44,903 bases of DNA, taken from contig CAIPKV010000026.1 in the NCBI GenBank assembly GCA_903865745.1, forward strand, positions 1 to 44,903. Reading direction: 5' to 3'. The DNA is from an uncultured Verrucomicrobia subdivision 3 bacterium (GTDB lineage: Bacteria; Verrucomicrobiota; Verrucomicrobiia; Limisphaerales; UBA11358). The notes below the pieces were generated by a model. The model saw only the letters and a program-made list of their open reading frames with translations, made no database searches and was not told where the DNA came from. Positions 43,246-44,903 of this stretch are shown here, piece after piece. How positions within the stretch are numbered: the stretch's first letter is position 1; the number at the start of each line of letters is the position of its first letter. The position numbers and the translations under genes are program-made.

Positions 43246-43273
43246 TTGACTTACGGCCTAAAAAATTTAGACT
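43246..43273 (+). promoter_or_regulatory. Sigma-70-like promoter for tRNA-Ala
   Basis: TTGACT at 43246-43251 and TAGACT at 43268-43273 with a 16-bp spacer, about 22 bp upstream of the tRNA 5' end. A C/T-rich stretch follows that would be transcribed. The match to the consensus is moderate. Confidence 0.5.
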
Positions 43274-43294
43274 GCGCTTCCGTTTTTTCCGGAT

Positions 43295-43370
43295 GGGGTC
43301 ATAGCTCAGTTGGTAGAGCGTCTGAATGGCATTCAGAAGGTCAGGAGTTCGAGCCTCCTTGGCTCCACCA
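43295..43370 (+). tRNA. tRNA-Ala (anticodon GGC), with encoded CCA
   Basis: 76 nt fold as a cloverleaf. Acceptor arms GGGGTCA and TGGCTCC pair with two G-T wobbles. The D arm has TAGCTCAGTTGGTAGAGC, and the anticodon stem TCTGA/TCAGA holds loop ATGGCAT with anticodon GGC at 43328-43330. The T arm is AGGAGTTCGAGCCTCCT. The last bases are A then CCA, so CCA is encoded. GGC reads GCC and GCU alanine codons; the wide use of GCC in this window fits. Confidence 0.97.
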
Positions 43371-43383
43371 TCCGAAAAACTTA

Positions 43384-43427
43384 AAACTCCCGATTTCACA
43401 CCTTGGTGAAACCGGGAGTTTTTGTTT
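43384..43427. terminator. Bidirectional terminator between tRNA-Ala and rhaT
   Basis: AAACTCCCG (43384-43392) pairs with CGGGAGTTT (43413-43421), and inside it TTTCAC pairs with GTGAAA with one mismatch between. TTTTTGTTT follows on the plus strand. On the minus strand TTTTAAGTTTTTCGG follows, so it can also end rhaT, whose stop is at 43459. Confidence 0.85.
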
Positions 43428-43458
43428 AAAACGCCAGCGGACGCAGCGGGAGACTGGT

Positions 43459-44646
43459 TTATTTCTGCGGGGCTTGAACGGCGGTTGCCGCGGCCGCCTT
43501 GGCGGCGTCCTCGGAAATTTTGTTACCCCAGCCGATGATACAGGTCGAGCCAACGAGGCAGAGCAGCATCACAACGACAAGGGATTTGGTCACGGCCTTC
43601 GCCCCGCGCCATTCCTTGAAGAAAATTCCCCACAGCGTGCTGAAGATGATGATGCTCGCCATGTGCAGCGTCCAACTGGAGAACTTGTAGTTGCCCATCT
43701 GGCTTTCGCCCATCTGATAAAAAAAGAATTGAAAATACCAGAACGTGCCGGCCAGCGCGCAGAATAGCCAGTTACCCAACACCGGGATTTTAAGGTCAGT
43801 CGGCGCGGCGGCAGCAGTCGTCTGGCCGGGGGCGTGTTCGCTGCCGCCCATACCGCCGTGGTGCGCATGCTCGGCTTTGACGTGCGAAGCGAGGTATTGA
43901 TAACCCGTGCGGTTCTTGATGTTCAACAGCACGCACCAGATAAAATTCGTGGTCAAGCCGCCGAGCAGAATTACCAGAATCACGGGCAGACCAACCCACA
44001 ACGGGCCGGTGCCGTGGCTGGCGGAGATTTTAGTAATGGGATCGCCGAACTGAAATCCGTAGGAAAAACAGGAACTCATCACGCCGGAAAAGGTCGCAAT
44101 GGCCAGCCCCTTCATCAGGCTAAACTCGGCGATGGCCGAAGATTTGCCGTCGTTGCCCATGTCCTTTTCCTTGCGCACACCCGCAACGCCGCCGATGGCA
44201 ATGCCGACCAAACAAACAATGACGCCGAGGAAACAGATATTGCCGCCATGGGTCTGTAGCAACTTGGCGGCAAACTCGCCTTTCACCAGCGGGGGCACCA
44301 AGGTGCCGAAGGCGGCACAGTAACCAAGCGCAACCGCCATGCCGAGCGACATGCCAAGATAGCGCATAGTCAAACCAAACGTCAGACCGCCCAACCCCCA
44401 GAGCGCGCCCATCAGATACGTCATCCAAAAGGTATAGGACGAAGTTTCATGCAGCACGGCCAGCAGATCCTTGGTCAGCAAAAGGCCGCCAATCCACGGG
44501 CAGATGAGCCAGCTGAACAAACCGCCCGCGAGCCAGAAAGTTTCCCATGACCATTTACGGACACCTTTGTAGGGCACATAAAAAGTGCCGGAGGCCAGAC
44601 CGCCGAGCCAGTGAAAGACGACGCCAAGAAGAGGATTCGGTTGCAT
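43459..44646 (-). CDS. rhaT: L-rhamnose/proton symporter RhaT
   Basis: 395 residues, slightly longer than the E. coli protein (344). About ten membrane spans. The opening NPLLGVVFHWLGGLASGTFYVPYKGVRKWSWETFW is the typical RhaT N-terminus, and the second half keeps LMKGLAIATFSGVMSSCFSYGFQFGDPI and GGLTTNFIWC. A loop of about 25 residues rich in His and Gly (AEHAHHGGMGGSEHAPG) between mid-protein spans is unusual. The tail is Ala-rich. It sits 24 bp downstream of an L-rhamnose isomerase gene on the same strand, the expected operon for rhamnose import and isomerisation. Function is supported by both sequence and neighbour. Confidence 0.92.
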   Translation of the reverse strand: MQPNPLLGVVFHWLGGLASGTFYVPYKGVRKWSWETFWLAGGLFSWLICPWIGGLLLTKDLLAVLHETSSYTFWMTYLMGALWGLGGLTFGLTMRYLGMSLGMAVALGYCAAFGTLVPPLVKGEFAAKLLQTHGGNICFLGVIVCLVGIAIGGVAGVRKEKDMGNDGKSSAIAEFSLMKGLAIATFSGVMSSCFSYGFQFGDPITKISASHGTGPLWVGLPVILVILLGGLTTNFIWCVLLNIKNRTGYQYLASHVKAEHAHHGGMGGSEHAPGQTTAAAAPTDLKIPVLGNWLFCALAGTFWYFQFFFYQMGESQMGNYKFSSWTLHMASIIIFSTLWGIFFKEWRGAKAVTKSLVVVMLLCLVGSTCIIGWGNKISEDAAKAAAATAVQAPQK

Positions 44647-44670
44647 TATTTGGGGATGGTTGGTTTAGGT

Positions 44671-44903
44671 TTAGTTGCGTTTGCTTAAGATGTTTTTCTC
44701 GTAGCTCTTCACTTCTGCCAGCCAATGGTCGCCCACCGGCACGCCCTGCTGCTCGCAGTAATAATCCCAGACAGCCCCGAACGGCAGCGACTTGGCTTCT
44801 TCCTGCAACGCGAGGCGCGTGGTATAATCGCCGCTGGCTTCCGCCGTACGAATGAGCGGAGTTTCCAAAAGGGCGATGAGCAGCGCTCGGAGCATGTTGC
44901 GCG
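44671..44903 (-). CDS. L-rhamnose isomerase, C-terminal end (5' part outside window)
   Basis: The last 76-77 residues of a gene whose start lies beyond the right edge. The frame is open to base 44903; the ATG at 44895 is internal. Residues run [60 protein letters not shown], which match the C-terminus of the L-rhamnose isomerase group, including the Phe-Gly-Ala-Val-Trp-Asp-Tyr segment. The enzyme converts L-rhamnose to L-rhamnulose. rhaT follows on the same strand after a 24-bp gap. With so little sequence, a related xylose-isomerase-like member cannot be fully excluded. Confidence 0.8.
   Translation of the reverse strand, partial: RNMLRALLIALLETPLIRTAEASGDYTTRLALQEEAKSLPFGAVWDYYCEQQGVPVGDHWLAEVKSYEKNILSKRN

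Overview
The window looks like a chromosomal piece of a Verrucomicrobiota bacterium, possibly of the Limisphaerales/Pedosphaera kind. This is inferred from the gene mix: kumamolisin-type S53 proteases with long beta-rich tails, FN3-rich secreted enzymes, rare Shine-Dalgarno sequences, many dispersed palindromes, and an L-rhamnose transporter and isomerase pair. It carries about 38 protein genes and one tRNA. No rRNA, CRISPR, transposase or prophage genes were seen.

Layout. Bases 1-3047 (minus) hold a secreted rhamnogalacturonan lyase (PL4) that runs off the left edge. From 3559 to 7727 on plus lie an FN3 protein, thiG, an HldE-type sugar kinase, panB, an SLBB-type lipoprotein and a small conserved protein. 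From 12085 down to 7794 on minus lie a hybrid histidine kinase, a REC-Hpt-REC regulator and an alpha/beta hydrolase. From 12967 to 16158 on plus is a 2-oxoacid dehydrogenase E1alpha-E1beta-E2 operon. Then come a nitroreductase, a GNAT protein with a membrane tail, lipA, a glutaredoxin and a ferredoxin-NADP reductase. From 24818 down to 20533 on minus lie a polyprenyl synthetase, an ECF sigma factor, its putative anti-sigma partner, a ParA ATPase and gcvT. A lone envelope protein is read rightward at 24925. From 38076 down to 26083 everything is on minus: two tandem S53 proteases, tilS, rpsO and pnp. The right end holds a WalJ-like MBL enzyme, a TrmH-family methyltransferase, a small membrane protein, a GT4 glycosyltransferase, a sugar epimerase, tRNA-Ala(GGC), rhaT and the end of an L-rhamnose isomerase.

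How genes work together. LipA makes the lipoyl group carried by the E2 subunit nearby. The sigma, anti-sigma and polyprenyl synthetase genes overlap as ATGA junctions, as do the kinase and regulator. The PL4 lyase and the rhaT/rhamnose isomerase genes fit use of pectin-derived rhamnose.

Most unusual: all four gene-free gaps longer than 300 bases (3048-3558, 12086-12966, 19882-20532, 39061-39534) hold an array of degenerate repeats with a 21-bp period. The four arrays have different sequences but the same period, two turns of B-DNA, and each unit has a short palindrome-like core. In addition, short palindromic elements sit at gene ends, often supplying the stop codon, and one 63-bp palindrome is inserted in frame inside the TrmH-family gene.
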